DNA of 64,000 nt, taken from positions 1,016,853 to 1,080,852 of the forward strand of contig NZ_KE136357.1 of the NCBI RefSeq assembly GCF_000406965.1, given 5' to 3'. Below, in pieces: positions 9,583 to 17,991 of the stretch (position 1 is its first letter; the number at the start of each line of letters is the position of its first letter). The notes below the pieces were generated by a model, which saw only the letters and a program-made list of their open reading frames with translations, had not been told where the DNA came from and did not search any database. Source of the DNA: Enterococcus avium ATCC 14025 (lineage in GTDB: Bacteria > Bacillota > Bacilli > Lactobacillales > Enterococcaceae). The translations under genes were made by a program, and so were the position numbers.

Positions 9583-10370
9583 TATAAGTACCCCTTTTCT
9601 TTGAGAAAACAAACCACTTCATCGATACCTTCGTCGTCGACCTTCACTACCTTATGTTCTACCTGCTTACGTTTTACCACGATATTTTTTCTTACCTTCG
9701 TTGGCGAGCCCTTACCGCCAATCTGCTCTGCCGGCAACTGCAAAACTTCATTATCTACCAATGCAAATTGGTCATCCACGTTTCTACCGATATTTTCATA
9801 ACGTACAAAACCTAAACGCAAGTTCATTTGATGCGTCACACTTAATACACTGGGATTTTGAATTTTCAAACGGTAAGTCATTTCTTCCTGCAAAGCCTCC
9901 ACAATCGAAAATTCCTGCTTCACTTCTTTGATGGCGATGATATTAGAAAACTGATTCAATCCCAATATTTCTGCGATTTGCGGACCAATATGTCCGGTTC
10001 CTCCATCTAAAGTATGTGTACCAGTAAGCAATACATTATACTCTTGTGAAGCCAAATAACTGGAAATGATCCGACTAGTCGCCAGCGAATCGCTCCCAGC
10101 AAACCGTCGATCACTTATCAGAACAGCTTTATCAGCACCTAAGCGAACAAAATCCTTCATTTCCTCTTCCAATTTCAACGGTCCCATCGAAACGACTTCT
10201 ACAAATGTGGAGGGATCTTGTTTTTTCTGCTTCATGGCCCATGCCAAGGCATTTTTATCATCTGGATTTAGAATCATACGAGAAGTCTCACGATTGATCT
10301 TATCCGTTTCATAATCGTATTCAAACTTCTCCGTATCTGGCACAAATTTGACTAAACAAATGATTTTCAT
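9582..10370 (-). CDS. etfB: Electron transfer flavoprotein beta subunit (YgcR-like)
   Basis: A 262-residue EtfB starting MKIICLVKFVPDT, with the NPDDKNALAWAM, TGTHTLDGGTGHIGPQIAE and PSVLSVTHQMNLRLG segments of the family. A GGAGGG site precedes the ATG. It is the first gene after a 373-bp spacer containing a 154-bp tandem repeat, and it is coupled to etfA. It forms the EtfAB heterodimer in the cytoplasm. Confidence 0.9.
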   Translation of the reverse strand: MKIICLVKFVPDTEKFEYDYETDKINRETSRMILNPDDKNALAWAMKQKKQDPSTFVEVVSMGPLKLEEEMKDFVRLGADKAVLISDRRFAGSDSLATSRIISSYLASQEYNVLLTGTHTLDGGTGHIGPQIAEILGLNQFSNIIAIKEVKQEFSIVEALQEEMTYRLKIQNPSVLSVTHQMNLRLGFVRYENIGRNVDDQFALVDNEVLQLPAEQIGGKGSPTKVRKNIVVKRKQVEHKVVKVDDEGIDEVVCFLKEKGYL

Positions 10371-10388
10371 TCAAGCCCTCCTTGTTCA

Positions 10389-10694
10389 CTTGTTCATTTT
10401 AATGGATTAATTTTTTTCCAAAAAATTAGTTTGCTTTTCACGCCGTATATTATTCTGCTATACTGTTCGATTGGTGCATTTGCCTGACATATATTTTAAC
10501 GCGCTCTGTGCGTTATATACTGCTAAAAGCAGAACTGACATCCTTGTTCATTTTAATGGATTAATTTTTTTCCAAAAAATTAGTTTCTTTTTCACGCCGT
10601 ATATCATTCTGCTACACTGTTCGATTGGTGCATTTAGCTTGACATATATTTTAGCGTGCTTTGTGCGCTATATACTGCTAACAGCAGAACTGAT
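10389..10694. repeat. Tandem repeat, two copies of about 154 bp
   Basis: Copy 1 runs 10389-10542 and copy 2 10543-10694; both begin CTTGTTCATTTTAATGG and end near GCAGAACTGA, with only a few differences. Read on the minus strand, each copy can form small hairpins: CTGC/GCAG, TAGCG/CGCTA (AACGC/GCGTT in copy 1) and an AATTTTTT/AAAAAATT stem. The repeat fills most of the spacer between the FAD oxidase and etfB and has no credible ORF, so it is probably leader or regulatory RNA. Confidence 0.85.
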
Positions 10695-10709
10695 ATTTTT
10701 ATCCTTTCA

Positions 10710-10735
10710 TTCAAGGGCAAAGATTCGCCCTTGAA
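10710..10735 (-). promoter_or_regulatory. Stem-loop after the FAD oxidase gene
   Basis: A perfect 9-bp stem (TTCAAGGGC / GCCCTTGAA) with an 8-nt loop lies 8 bp past the stop of the FAD oxidase. There is no U tract after it on the minus strand, so it looks like an mRNA stability or processing element rather than a terminator. Confidence 0.5.
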
Positions 10736-10743
10736 CAAATCAT

Positions 10744-12231
10744 TTATTTCTGATACTTATAGCCTTCTTGAACTGGGTAGATATTTCCGAAACTCATAAC
10801 ACCTTTTGGATCAAATGCTTCCTTCAAGGTTTCTAGCATGTAGTACGCCGATTGATGTTCTTCTTTTGTCCATTCATTTCGATATTTCCCAATCCCGTGA
10901 TGGTGACACATCGAACCGCCTAATTTCAGTGTTTCTTCCACAATGATTGCTTGAATCGGATGATGGTAGATCTTCATTTCATCCTCTGGTTCACAGTTAA
11001 TCTCGTAGTTGTAAACAAAGTACATATTCGTTCCGTTCAAATAACTATGAGAAGAGTGTCCGCCCAACATAGTTAAATCATTCGCACGCGGAAATTCGTT
11101 GCGAATTCTATCAATAACGTTGTTGTAGATTTTCGTAATTGTTTCCCAATCTGCGGAAACTTCGGTGGTGTAGCCGTCGTGCTTGTCGTTGTCGATCATA
11201 CCTTGGATCTCATCGTCAATCGTTTGTTGTGTCCAGTTTAATTGATTAAACCAGTTTTCGATCAATTGAGAATCGACCTGCTTGACGATGCCGTCTTTGA
11301 ATTTTTCAACCGCTTCTTCGATTCCTTTACCCGTTGCCTCGACAATTCCTGCAGGTCCTTCTGCCATAAAAATCAAGACGCATTTTCCTTCATAAAAATG
11401 ATAGAAATGCTGACGCGCATCTTCTGGCGAATAGGTCCGAGCAACCGATGGACGATAACCGTTGACCATTACTTCACGCAGGACTTTTACACCATCTTCT
11501 ACATCGTTTACTAGATAGCCATAAAATTTATTATTATCTGGATAATATTTAAAGATCTTCACCGTAACTTCCGTGATGTAGCAAAGCGTTCCTTCATTCC
11601 CAATCACGATGTGCCGAATATCTGGACCGCCTGCACGACGAGAAATATTTTTGATGCGAGAAATGTGACCATTCGGGAAGACACATTCAAGTCCCACCAC
11701 CATATCTTCGATCCCGCCGTATAACGTTGAAAATTGTCCAATTGAACGTGTTGCGACTAATCCGCCATATTGTGCGATTGGTTTTGATTGTGGCGAATGA
11801 CCTGTCGTGTAGCCGATTTTTCTTAACTCATCTTCCAACGCCTGCAGCGGCACACCTGCTTGAACAGTCGCCTGCATGTTATAAGGATCGATTTTCAATA
11901 TCTTATTCATGTGAGAACCGTCGATCACTAATGCCAAGTCCTTCCAGTTTTCCAAGCCACCCTCAGTCGCAGTCTGACCACTTCGCGGAATCACATTGAT
12001 ATCGTTCTCGTTGCAATACATCAATAAATTTTTGACTTCTTCGACATTGTTTGGATAAACGACTGCAGTCGGCAGCGGATTATCTAAAACACCTTTTGCT
12101 TTCATGTATTTACGATAACGGTCAGAGGCCGCGTCGTATAAAGTCTCGTGATCTGTGACGACTTGTTTGTCAGAAACAATATTTTTTATATCTTTGATAA
12201 TTGCTTCTTTCACCAATGTTTCAGAATTCAT
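10744..12231 (-). CDS. FAD-linked oxidase, AGPS/YgcU-like
   Basis: A 495-residue flavoprotein of the VAO/FAD_binding_4 family. The FAD domain spans about residues 50-230 (PTAVVYPNNVEEV, IPRSGQTATEGG, AQYGGLVATRSIGQ, GNEGTLCYITEV) and the C-terminal cap ends with SMCHHHGIGKYRNEW near 460. The His-His-His stretch is a hallmark of alkyl-dihydroxyacetonephosphate synthase, where it is needed for activity; E. coli YgcU is in the same group. Followed by etfBA, it resembles FAD-dehydrogenase/Etf complexes such as the Acetobacterium lactate dehydrogenase. Substrate unknown; a hydroxy-acid or phosphorylated polyol is plausible. Confidence 0.88.
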   Translation of the reverse strand: MNSETLVKEAIIKDIKNIVSDKQVVTDHETLYDAASDRYRKYMKAKGVLDNPLPTAVVYPNNVEEVKNLLMYCNENDINVIPRSGQTATEGGLENWKDLALVIDGSHMNKILKIDPYNMQATVQAGVPLQALEDELRKIGYTTGHSPQSKPIAQYGGLVATRSIGQFSTLYGGIEDMVVGLECVFPNGHISRIKNISRRAGGPDIRHIVIGNEGTLCYITEVTVKIFKYYPDNNKFYGYLVNDVEDGVKVLREVMVNGYRPSVARTYSPEDARQHFYHFYEGKCVLIFMAEGPAGIVEATGKGIEEAVEKFKDGIVKQVDSQLIENWFNQLNWTQQTIDDEIQGMIDNDKHDGYTTEVSADWETITKIYNNVIDRIRNEFPRANDLTMLGGHSSHSYLNGTNMYFVYNYEINCEPEDEMKIYHHPIQAIIVEETLKLGGSMCHHHGIGKYRNEWTKEEHQSAYYMLETLKEAFDPKGVMSFGNIYPVQEGYKYQK

Positions 12232-12256
12232 TCAATTAACTCCATTCATCTTTTTT

Positions 12257-12271
12257 AGAAAGCGCTTTTCT
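12257..12271. promoter_or_regulatory. cre-like site upstream of the FAD oxidase
   Basis: AGAAAGCGCTTTTCT is a palindromic cre-like sequence located just downstream of a TATACT -10 box for the minus-strand operon, a position where CcpA would block transcription. Two positions differ from consensus. Confidence 0.45.
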
Positions 12272-12355
12272 TGAATTCAGTATAAAGGGCTAAAAACCAT
12301 TTTACATTAAAATTTAATTAGATTTTCTATGTTTTTGCGATTTTATTTATATATT

Positions 12356-12369
12356 TGGAAAATTTTCCA
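12356..12369. promoter_or_regulatory. Perfect palindrome, candidate RpiR operator
   Basis: TGGAAAATTTTCCA is a perfect 14-bp palindrome in the divergent region between the FAD oxidase operon and the rpiR-type gene, 76 bp before the regulator's start. Its place makes it the best operator candidate for that regulator. Confidence 0.5.
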
Positions 12370-12444
12370 TAAGATGATTGCTTTTTTTAAATAGACTATG
12401 CTATTCTACTGTCAAGGCATAGAATGTAAAGGAGCCCATTCAGA

Positions 12445-13161
12445 ATGAAAATTCAATTGGATCGTTTAAACGATTTGGAAATAAAAATCCATAACCGTCT
12501 GATAAAAGAAAGTCAGTCTCAGCCAAACTTGACAATTACCGAAGCAGCGAAACTGACGGAGGTTTCCCCTTCGAAGATTTCTAAGCTGGTTAAGAAAATG
12601 GGCTTTTCCGGCTATAAAGAATATTTTCGTTTTCTGACCGGAAAAGAATTAATCAAACAGAAGAAATTAAATAGCGAGTTTGCACGTATTCAAAATTTCA
12701 TGGAGAATTTCGACGAATCCTCGGTCGACTATCTAGCCGATCTCATCCAGCAATCAGAGAAAATCCTGCTTTTTGGCTATGGCCCGACCAATTTCTGTAT
12801 GGAATACTTTGAATACAAGCTCAATTTTACCTTGAACAAAAATGTCATCCGCGTCAGCCAACCTTCACTAATTCCAGATTTATTGACGGAGAATTCCTTG
12901 CTGCTAATCTTTTCAGTTGCTGGGAAATTCGCCAGCTTTGATCCCTTGTTTGAGGAAGCCAAAAAGCACCATGCAAAATCCTTACTGGTGATGGAAGAAA
13001 TGAACACGAATTTATCTTTAGATGCCAGTGAGATTATCTTTTTAACCAAGTCGCATCAAGACGAACAACTAAAATCTCATGAAAAAACGCGGACAATCCT
13101 GCTGATGTATATCGAGGAAGTTGTTCGAAAGTTAAGTATAAATAAAGAAGACGATCGCTAA
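12445..13161 (+). CDS. MurR/RpiR-family transcriptional regulator
   Basis: A 238-residue regulator with an N-terminal HTH (LTITEAAKLTEVSPSKISKLVKKMGFSGYKEY, residues about 29-62, seen here as separate short motifs TITEAAKL and SPSKISKLVKK) and a C-terminal SIS sugar-phosphate-binding domain (ILLFGYGPTN near 110, LLIFSVAGKF near 153). RpiR proteins respond to phosphorylated sugars. It is divergent from the FAD oxidase operon and convergent with the ABC transporter, and is the likely local regulator. An AAAGGAG site precedes the ATG. Confidence 0.88.
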   Translation: MKIQLDRLNDLEIKIHNRLIKESQSQPNLTITEAAKLTEVSPSKISKLVKKMGFSGYKEYFRFLTGKELIKQKKLNSEFARIQNFMENFDESSVDYLADLIQQSEKILLFGYGPTNFCMEYFEYKLNFTLNKNVIRVSQPSLIPDLLTENSLLLIFSVAGKFASFDPLFEEAKKHHAKSLLVMEEMNTNLSLDASEIIFLTKSHQDEQLKSHEKTRTILLMYIEEVVRKLSINKEDDR

Positions 13162-13183
13162 TAATCGCGACCGTCTTCTTTTA
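13146..13183. terminator. Bidirectional terminator
   Basis: Stem AGAAGACG-ATCGC / GCG-A-CCGTCTTCT with flanking A and T runs between the convergent rpiR-type and ABC permease genes; it overlaps both gene ends. Confidence 0.8.
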
Positions 13184-13798
13184 TTTCATCATCCAATCAA
13201 ACAGCCAATCCATCATCATGGCGATAAAGGCGCATAAAACAGCGCCGACAATAATGATCGGTCCGCCATCCGTGATCGCGATTCCCCGCAAGATCACGTC
13301 ACCGACGCCACCTGCACCGACAAATGAACCAATTGTCGTGATCCCGACTGAGATTACCAACGCATTGCGCACACCAGCAAAAATTACCGGCATGGCCAAA
13401 GGAATTTTGATCATATACAAGATTTGATAGCGATTCATCCCAATACCCTTGGCACTATCAATATACATCGGGTCGACATTGACTAATCCAACATAAGTAT
13501 TTTTCACAATCGGTAATAACGAATACAAAACAACTGTTGCCACCACTGTATTTTGTCCCAGCCCCATCAAGATCAATAACATAGTCAGCATCGCGATTGA
13601 AGGAATCGTCTGAATTACGTTGATAATTCCGATTACGATATCCGAAATTTTTGGCCGTTCAGACAATACTATTCCTAAAGGAAACCCAATCAAGAAGGTC
13701 AACACAACACCAATTACTGAGATATAAACGTGAACACCGAATTGTGTGATTAGGTACGAGGAGTTCTCACTTAAATATGTCACTAAATTGTCAAACAT
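13181..13798 (-). CDS. OpuC-like ABC transporter permease
   Basis: A 205-residue inner-membrane permease of the betaine/carnitine/choline (OpuBD/OpuCD, ProW-like) type, with five to six membrane segments and the EAA-type loop YIDSAKGIGMNRYQILYMIKIPLAMP near residue 115 (IDSAKGIGM is diagnostic). Its start codon overlaps the stop of the binding-protein gene, so the two are translationally coupled. It pairs with the second permease at 14711-15331. The cargo could be a quaternary amine or another solute feeding the local pathway. Confidence 0.88.
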   Translation of the reverse strand: MFDNLVTYLSENSSYLITQFGVHVYISVIGVVLTFLIGFPLGIVLSERPKISDIVIGIINVIQTIPSIAMLTMLLILMGLGQNTVVATVVLYSLLPIVKNTYVGLVNVDPMYIDSAKGIGMNRYQILYMIKIPLAMPVIFAGVRNALVISVGITTIGSFVGAGGVGDVILRGIAITDGGPIIIVGAVLCAFIAMMMDWLFDWMMK

Positions 13799-14706
13799 TA
13801 GCTTCCCTCCTCAAAAAAGTTATGTTTCTCCAAAAAACGACGTGCGATAATCTTCGGCTCCAACAATTCATTATCTGATTCGTAATTCAGCTGTTGCATT
13901 GTTTTGGTATCAATCGTGTCCTGTAATTTCAACAAGATCGGTTTGAGTTCTGGATATTCTTTCAGTGTCTCTCCCGAAACAACGACACTCGCAGTATAAG
14001 GCGGGAAAAATTTCAGATCGTCTTCTAGCATTACAAGGTCATAGCTACCGACCCTTCCATCGGTCGAATAGCCTAAAATCACATCCAGTTCATTAGCAAC
14101 TAAAGCATCATAAAGCAAGCCCACCTGCATTGGATAAACTCGTTGGAATTTCGTGTCATAGGCTTCCGTGTATCCCTTATATCCATCACCTTCTCGTTTA
14201 TACCAGGTTTGGTCGGAGCCTAACCGCATTTTACTTGCACATTTTTTTAAATCACTAACTTTTTTTAAGCCATACTTCTTCGCCGTTTCTTGCGTTACCA
14301 TAAACGTAAATTGATTGGAAAACCCGTAACTTGGAAACCAGTCAAAACCAAAGCGTCGATCGAACTCTCGTTGAACAATTTCTAAGGCTTTATCCGGCTC
14401 CTTTTCCGTGGGTAATCCAAGGGTTCCAATCAGGTCTGTTCCAGTATAACGAGTTGGCGCTATATCTAAATCGCCTCGCAACATTGCTTCATGCATTAAG
14501 TTGGCTGAACCTAAATTATTTAGATAAACAACATTGTGGTCGGTCGAATGTTGCAGCAGTTCCACCACAATATTGCCTAAAATTTGCGACTCTGAAGTTA
14601 CTCCGCCAGCCACCGTAAGTGTGTCATCTTTGGCGGAATAATTACTCACAATAAAGCTTCCAAAAAGCAGAAGTATTGCTGCTAAAAGTACTATTCGCTT
14701 TTTCAT
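13798..14706 (-). CDS. OpuC/OsmF-like substrate-binding protein
   Basis: A 302-residue extracytoplasmic binding protein of the glycine betaine/carnitine/choline family. The N-terminal hydrophobic stretch (residues 4-22) is followed by SNYSAKDD with no lipobox cysteine, so the protein is probably anchored by an uncleaved helix or released, unlike typical Gram-positive lipoproteins. The GGVTSESQILGNIV and DIAPTRYTGTDL segments match the ligand-binding lobes. Its ligand is unknown. It lies between two permease genes. Confidence 0.85.
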   Translation of the reverse strand: MKKRIVLLAAILLLFGSFIVSNYSAKDDTLTVAGGVTSESQILGNIVVELLQHSTDHNVVYLNNLGSANLMHEAMLRGDLDIAPTRYTGTDLIGTLGLPTEKEPDKALEIVQREFDRRFGFDWFPSYGFSNQFTFMVTQETAKKYGLKKVSDLKKCASKMRLGSDQTWYKREGDGYKGYTEAYDTKFQRVYPMQVGLLYDALVANELDVILGYSTDGRVGSYDLVMLEDDLKFFPPYTASVVVSGETLKEYPELKPILLKLQDTIDTKTMQQLNYESDNELLEPKIIARRFLEKHNFFEEGS

Positions 14707-14710
14707 CGAC

Positions 14711-15331
14711 TCACCCTCGATCCATCGTCAGTTTTTGTTCAGAGTGTTTCAATAATGCGTCAGAAAGCAAGGCCAATAGCGTGATCGGAATCGTCCCCAT
14801 CAACACTAGATCCATTCGATAAAGATTCAAACCATTAAAAATATAATCACCCAATCCCCCTGCGCCTATATATGCAGCTAAAGTCGTCCAAGAGATCACA
14901 TAAACTGTCGACACGCGAATCCCCGCCATGATGACACCCATCGCTAAGGGCAATTCAATTTGTAAAAGGCGTTGCATTTGCGACATACCCATTCCTTTAG
15001 CAGCATCTAAATAAGTCGCATCAACAGATCTTATCCCGACATAAGTATTTCGCAGGATCGGCAAGAGGGAATACAAAAACAAAGCGATCACTGCTGGAAT
15101 TTTGCCAATTCCAAAAAAAGGAATCATAATTGACAGCAACGCTAATGACGGGATTGTTTGAAATACCCCCACCACTTTTATGACGGTTTCAGAGCCTTTT
15201 TTTAAGCGAGTTAGTGCTGCTCCTAAAGGAACGGCAACAAGAATACCCAAGAAAATTGCCAAAAAGGACAAATAAAAGTGCTCCCAGAGTTTCAATAAGA
15301 TTTCACTGCCGTATTCAGACCAAAAATTCAC
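14711..15331 (-). CDS. OpuC-like ABC transporter permease (second)
   Basis: A 206-residue permease paralogous to that at 13181-13798, with LDAAKGMGMSQMQRLLQIELP as the ATPase-docking loop (core DAAKGMGM). OpuC systems use two such half permeases. It is 11 bp downstream of the ATPase gene and 4 bp upstream of the binding-protein gene. Confidence 0.88.
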   Translation of the reverse strand: MNFWSEYGSEILLKLWEHFYLSFLAIFLGILVAVPLGAALTRLKKGSETVIKVVGVFQTIPSLALLSIMIPFFGIGKIPAVIALFLYSLLPILRNTYVGIRSVDATYLDAAKGMGMSQMQRLLQIELPLAMGVIMAGIRVSTVYVISWTTLAAYIGAGGLGDYIFNGLNLYRMDLVLMGTIPITLLALLSDALLKHSEQKLTMDRG

Positions 15332-15342
15332 ATTACCACCTC

Positions 15343-16464
15343 CTATTGCAATTGTTCCTGTACGAGCGAGACCAACGACGAACGAGTAACGATTCCCACA
15401 AGATGATCCTCATCATTCACCACTGGCAAATACTTATACGTGTGATTAATTAATGGGCCGATCACATCAGCTACTCGTTCCTTTTGATTTACACTAGCCG
15501 TGTCTGTTTCCATTATCTCGAAAACAGAGGTGTTTGGTTTCAGCTTGGAGATATTCCGCTCAATAAAATTAATATCGACAAAACCTTTCAAACAGTACTG
15601 ATCATCCACTACCAGCAGTGTATCAACTTTATTTTCTGACATCTGCCGAATCGCATCAGTGATTGATTTACTAATAGAAATTGCTTGCACGCGATCTACC
15701 ATCAGATCTGAAACCGTCATTTCATTGTTGTAATAACTATTACGTTTTCGTTTACCAATCAATTCTTCCACAAAATCATTGGCTGGGTGCTCTAAGATTG
15801 TTTCAACAGTGTCGTACTGAACAATTTCTCCATGATCCATAATAATGATCTTGTCAGCCAACTTGATCGCCTCGTCCATATCATGTGTCACAAAAACAAT
15901 TGTCTTCTCCATCTCCTGCTGTAAGCCTTTGATCATCTCCTGAAGCGCATCACGAGTGATGGGATCTAACGCACCAAAAGGCTCGTCCATCAAAATAATA
16001 TCTTGACTAGCTGCTAACGCCCGAATGACACCGATCCGTTGCTGCTGGCCTCCTGAAAGATTTTTCGGTTTGCGTTCCAAATAATCCAACGGTAGATCAA
16101 CCCGTTGAATCAATCGTTCAGCAATTCCCGATTTTTTTTCATCACTCCATTTCAGCAGCTTCGGTACAATCATGATATTCTCTCGAATTGTCATGTGGGG
16201 AAATAGTCCGATATTTTGAATCACATACCCAATTTGTCGCCGTAGTTCGTCTTCGTTTAGTTTTGTGACATCCTGTCCGTTAATCCTGATACTGCCTTTT
16301 GACGGTTCGATCATCCGATTGATCATTCGTACCAACGTTGTTTTCCCACTCCCGCTAGTGCCAATAACACAGATAAATTGATTATCTTCGATCGTCAAAT
16401 CAAAAGGATGGACAGCGATCGCATCTTCTCCATACCTTTTTTCTACTTGTTCGAACTCGATCAT
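15343..16464 (-). CDS. OpuC-like ABC transporter ATPase with CBS domains
   Basis: A 373-residue ATPase. The Walker A is GTSGSGKTTL near residue 37, the signature NLSGGQQQRIG near 135 and Walker B DIILMDEPFGALDP near 155. Two C-terminal CBS domains (about 250-370) are as in OpuCA/OpuAA, where they sense ionic strength or nucleotides. The start is the ATG at 16464 preceded by GGAGG 10 nt away; an upstream in-frame ATG at 16521 has no site. It heads the transporter genes and follows the second SDR gene. Confidence 0.9.
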   Translation of the reverse strand: MIEFEQVEKRYGEDAIAVHPFDLTIEDNQFICVIGTSGSGKTTLVRMINRMIEPSKGSIRINGQDVTKLNEDELRRQIGYVIQNIGLFPHMTIRENIMIVPKLLKWSDEKKSGIAERLIQRVDLPLDYLERKPKNLSGGQQQRIGVIRALAASQDIILMDEPFGALDPITRDALQEMIKGLQQEMEKTIVFVTHDMDEAIKLADKIIIMDHGEIVQYDTVETILEHPANDFVEELIGKRKRNSYYNNEMTVSDLMVDRVQAISISKSITDAIRQMSENKVDTLLVVDDQYCLKGFVDINFIERNISKLKPNTSVFEIMETDTASVNQKERVADVIGPLINHTYKYLPVVNDEDHLVGIVTRSSLVSLVQEQLQ

Positions 16465-16541
16465 AGCAATGATTCCTCCATCCATTATGTAATTCATTGC
16501 AACGAAGATAATTCGTCGCAATGTTAGAAGTTAACGTACAA

Positions 16542-17318
16542 CTAACGTACTAAGTAGCCGCCATCAACAGGCAAAATATGTCCATTAACAAAATTTGAGG
16601 CGGAACTTGCCAAATAGACTAATGCCCCCATCAAATCTGCTGGACTCCCCCAGTAATTGGCCGGAACGTGAGCCAAAATCTGTTGATTTATTTCTGGATC
16701 TTCACGGTCATTTTTCATCATATCCGTTGTCAAGTACCCCGGAGCGATACCATTGACTTGGATATTATAGCCAGCAAGTTCATCACAATAAGCTTTGGTC
16801 AAACCAACTAAGCCATGCTTAGCTGCAACATTCGCTGGGGATTGCTGTCCGCCTAAAAATGAAAACAATGAACAGATATTAATAATTTTGCCGCTTTTTT
16901 GTAAAATCATTACCTTCGATGCTTCATGAGACATCTCAAATGCCGCCGTTAAATTCAATTGAATCATCGGATCCCATTTTGAGCGGTCAAACCTGAGTAC
17001 ATCGTCTGAGAAATAGAGTCCTGCGCAATTTACTAGCACGTCTACTGTACCGAAGACTTCGACACAATGCTCTATAACCTGTTGAGGCACCCCTTCTTCT
17101 GTCAAATCTACTTCCATAAAAACATAACAGGAACCCGTCTCTTCAATAATTTTTTGTGTCGTTCCATCATCATCGATCAAACTTGGAACAAGAATGTTTG
17201 CTCCGCATTTTGCTAGAGCCAGTGAAAACGCTCGGCCGATCCCAGTATTTCCACCTGTTACAATAGCTACTTTTCCTGCTAATGAGAAAAAATCCATATT
17301 GAATTCTGTGATTTCCAT
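16542..17318 (-). CDS. SDR-family dehydrogenase, second copy
   Basis: A 258-residue KduD/YgcW-like enzyme, same length and closely similar throughout to the one at 7837-8613 (TGGNTGIGRAF, NCAGLYF, CSLFSFLGGQ, VAAKHGLVGLTK, VNGHILPVDGGYLVR). The active-site tyrosine region differs: where the other copy has the normal PAYAASKHG, this one reads PANVAAKHG, so the catalytic Tyr of the YxxxK motif is replaced by Asn. That suggests it is inactive or altered in mechanism. The start at 17318 has a GGAGGG site. It heads the ABC transporter operon behind an antiterminator-like leader. Confidence 0.85.
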   Translation of the reverse strand: MEITEFNMDFFSLAGKVAIVTGGNTGIGRAFSLALAKCGANILVPSLIDDDGTTQKIIEETGSCYVFMEVDLTEEGVPQQVIEHCVEVFGTVDVLVNCAGLYFSDDVLRFDRSKWDPMIQLNLTAAFEMSHEASKVMILQKSGKIINICSLFSFLGGQQSPANVAAKHGLVGLTKAYCDELAGYNIQVNGIAPGYLTTDMMKNDREDPEINQQILAHVPANYWGSPADLMGALVYLASSASNFVNGHILPVDGGYLVR

Positions 17319-17348
17319 TTGTATCCCTCCGTTAGTAATAATCCAAAA

Positions 17349-17404
17349 CAAAAAAGCGAACACCAAATAAGCTGGTGTCCGCTTTTCTCTGTCCTCTTAG
17401 CATC
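17349..17404 (-). promoter_or_regulatory. Leader terminator with GlpP-type antiterminator motif
   Basis: On the minus strand the sequence GCTAAGAGGACAGAGAAAAG (17385-17402, purine-rich) runs directly into an intrinsic terminator (AAAAGCGGACACC / GGTGTTCGCTTTTTT, 17350-17387). The purine stretch can sit in the loop of a short GCT/AGC hairpin that overlaps the terminator stem. It lies between the GlpP-like gene and the second SDR gene. The same arrangement and motif precede the MFS gene, so both are probably controlled by the GlpP-like protein. Confidence 0.65.
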
Positions 17405-17424
17405 AACTACCGTTTTTTATTTTT

Positions 17425-17991
17425 TTATATTTCCCAAACATCCATATTGGTTGTTGAAATCGCCACTGCTCCTGCTTGTAAGGCGGTCATTACTAGCTCC
17501 TTATCACATACTAACCCGCTAGCAATGATCGGCACATCCACGACGTCTTGCACCCAAGATAAAACTTTTGGCATCGCTCCTGGTAAAACCTCCACTACAT
17601 CCGCCTTTGAGGTTCCCAGTTGTTTCGGCAGATTATGATAGGATTTCGAATCAATCAAAAAGAATCGATGAATGGTAAATAACCCTCGCGCATTCGCCGC
17701 TCTTAGTAAGATTGATTTTGAGCTGATAATCCCATCGGTTTTGGTGGCTCGTTTCAAATAATCGACAGCCGTCTCCTTCGTGGCTAAGCCATCAATCAAA
17801 TCAACATCTACCATAACGATCTTACCTGCCTCTTTCAAGCGATCAACAATGTCAACAATACTGCAAACATCTCCATACAAGACAAAGATAATATCACTAT
17901 CACAGGTTAAGGCCTTTTCAAAACTACGTTTACTATTGATGGCAGCAATCAATGGATTGTCCTCCATCATCTGAATAATTTTTCTTTTCAT
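17425..17991 (-). CDS. GlpP-family antiterminator regulator (YgcP-like)
   Basis: A 188-residue TIM-barrel-like protein of the glycerol-3-phosphate-responsive antiterminator family (IFVLYGDVC, IVMVDVDLIDGLA, DGIISSKS, DVVEVLPGAMPKV, IIASGLVCD, GAVAISTTN). In Bacillus subtilis GlpP binds leader mRNA of glp genes and prevents termination. E. coli YgcP is a homologue in the ygc cluster. No glp genes lie nearby, so the ligand may be a different phosphorylated metabolite. I chose the ATG at 17991 with AAGGA 5 nt upstream; ATGs at 17997 and 18009 are alternatives. Confidence 0.88.
   Translation of the reverse strand: MKRKIIQMMEDNPLIAAINSKRSFEKALTCDSDIIFVLYGDVCSIVDIVDRLKEAGKIVMVDVDLIDGLATKETAVDYLKRATKTDGIISSKSILLRAANARGLFTIHRFFLIDSKSYHNLPKQLGTSKADVVEVLPGAMPKVLSWVQDVVDVPIIASGLVCDKELVMTALQAGAVAISTTNMDVWEI

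Noticed and set aside
10471-10734. 87-codon plus-strand frame in the tandem repeat
   Set aside because: It arises because the repeat period keeps an open frame; no ribosome site and repetitive sequence.
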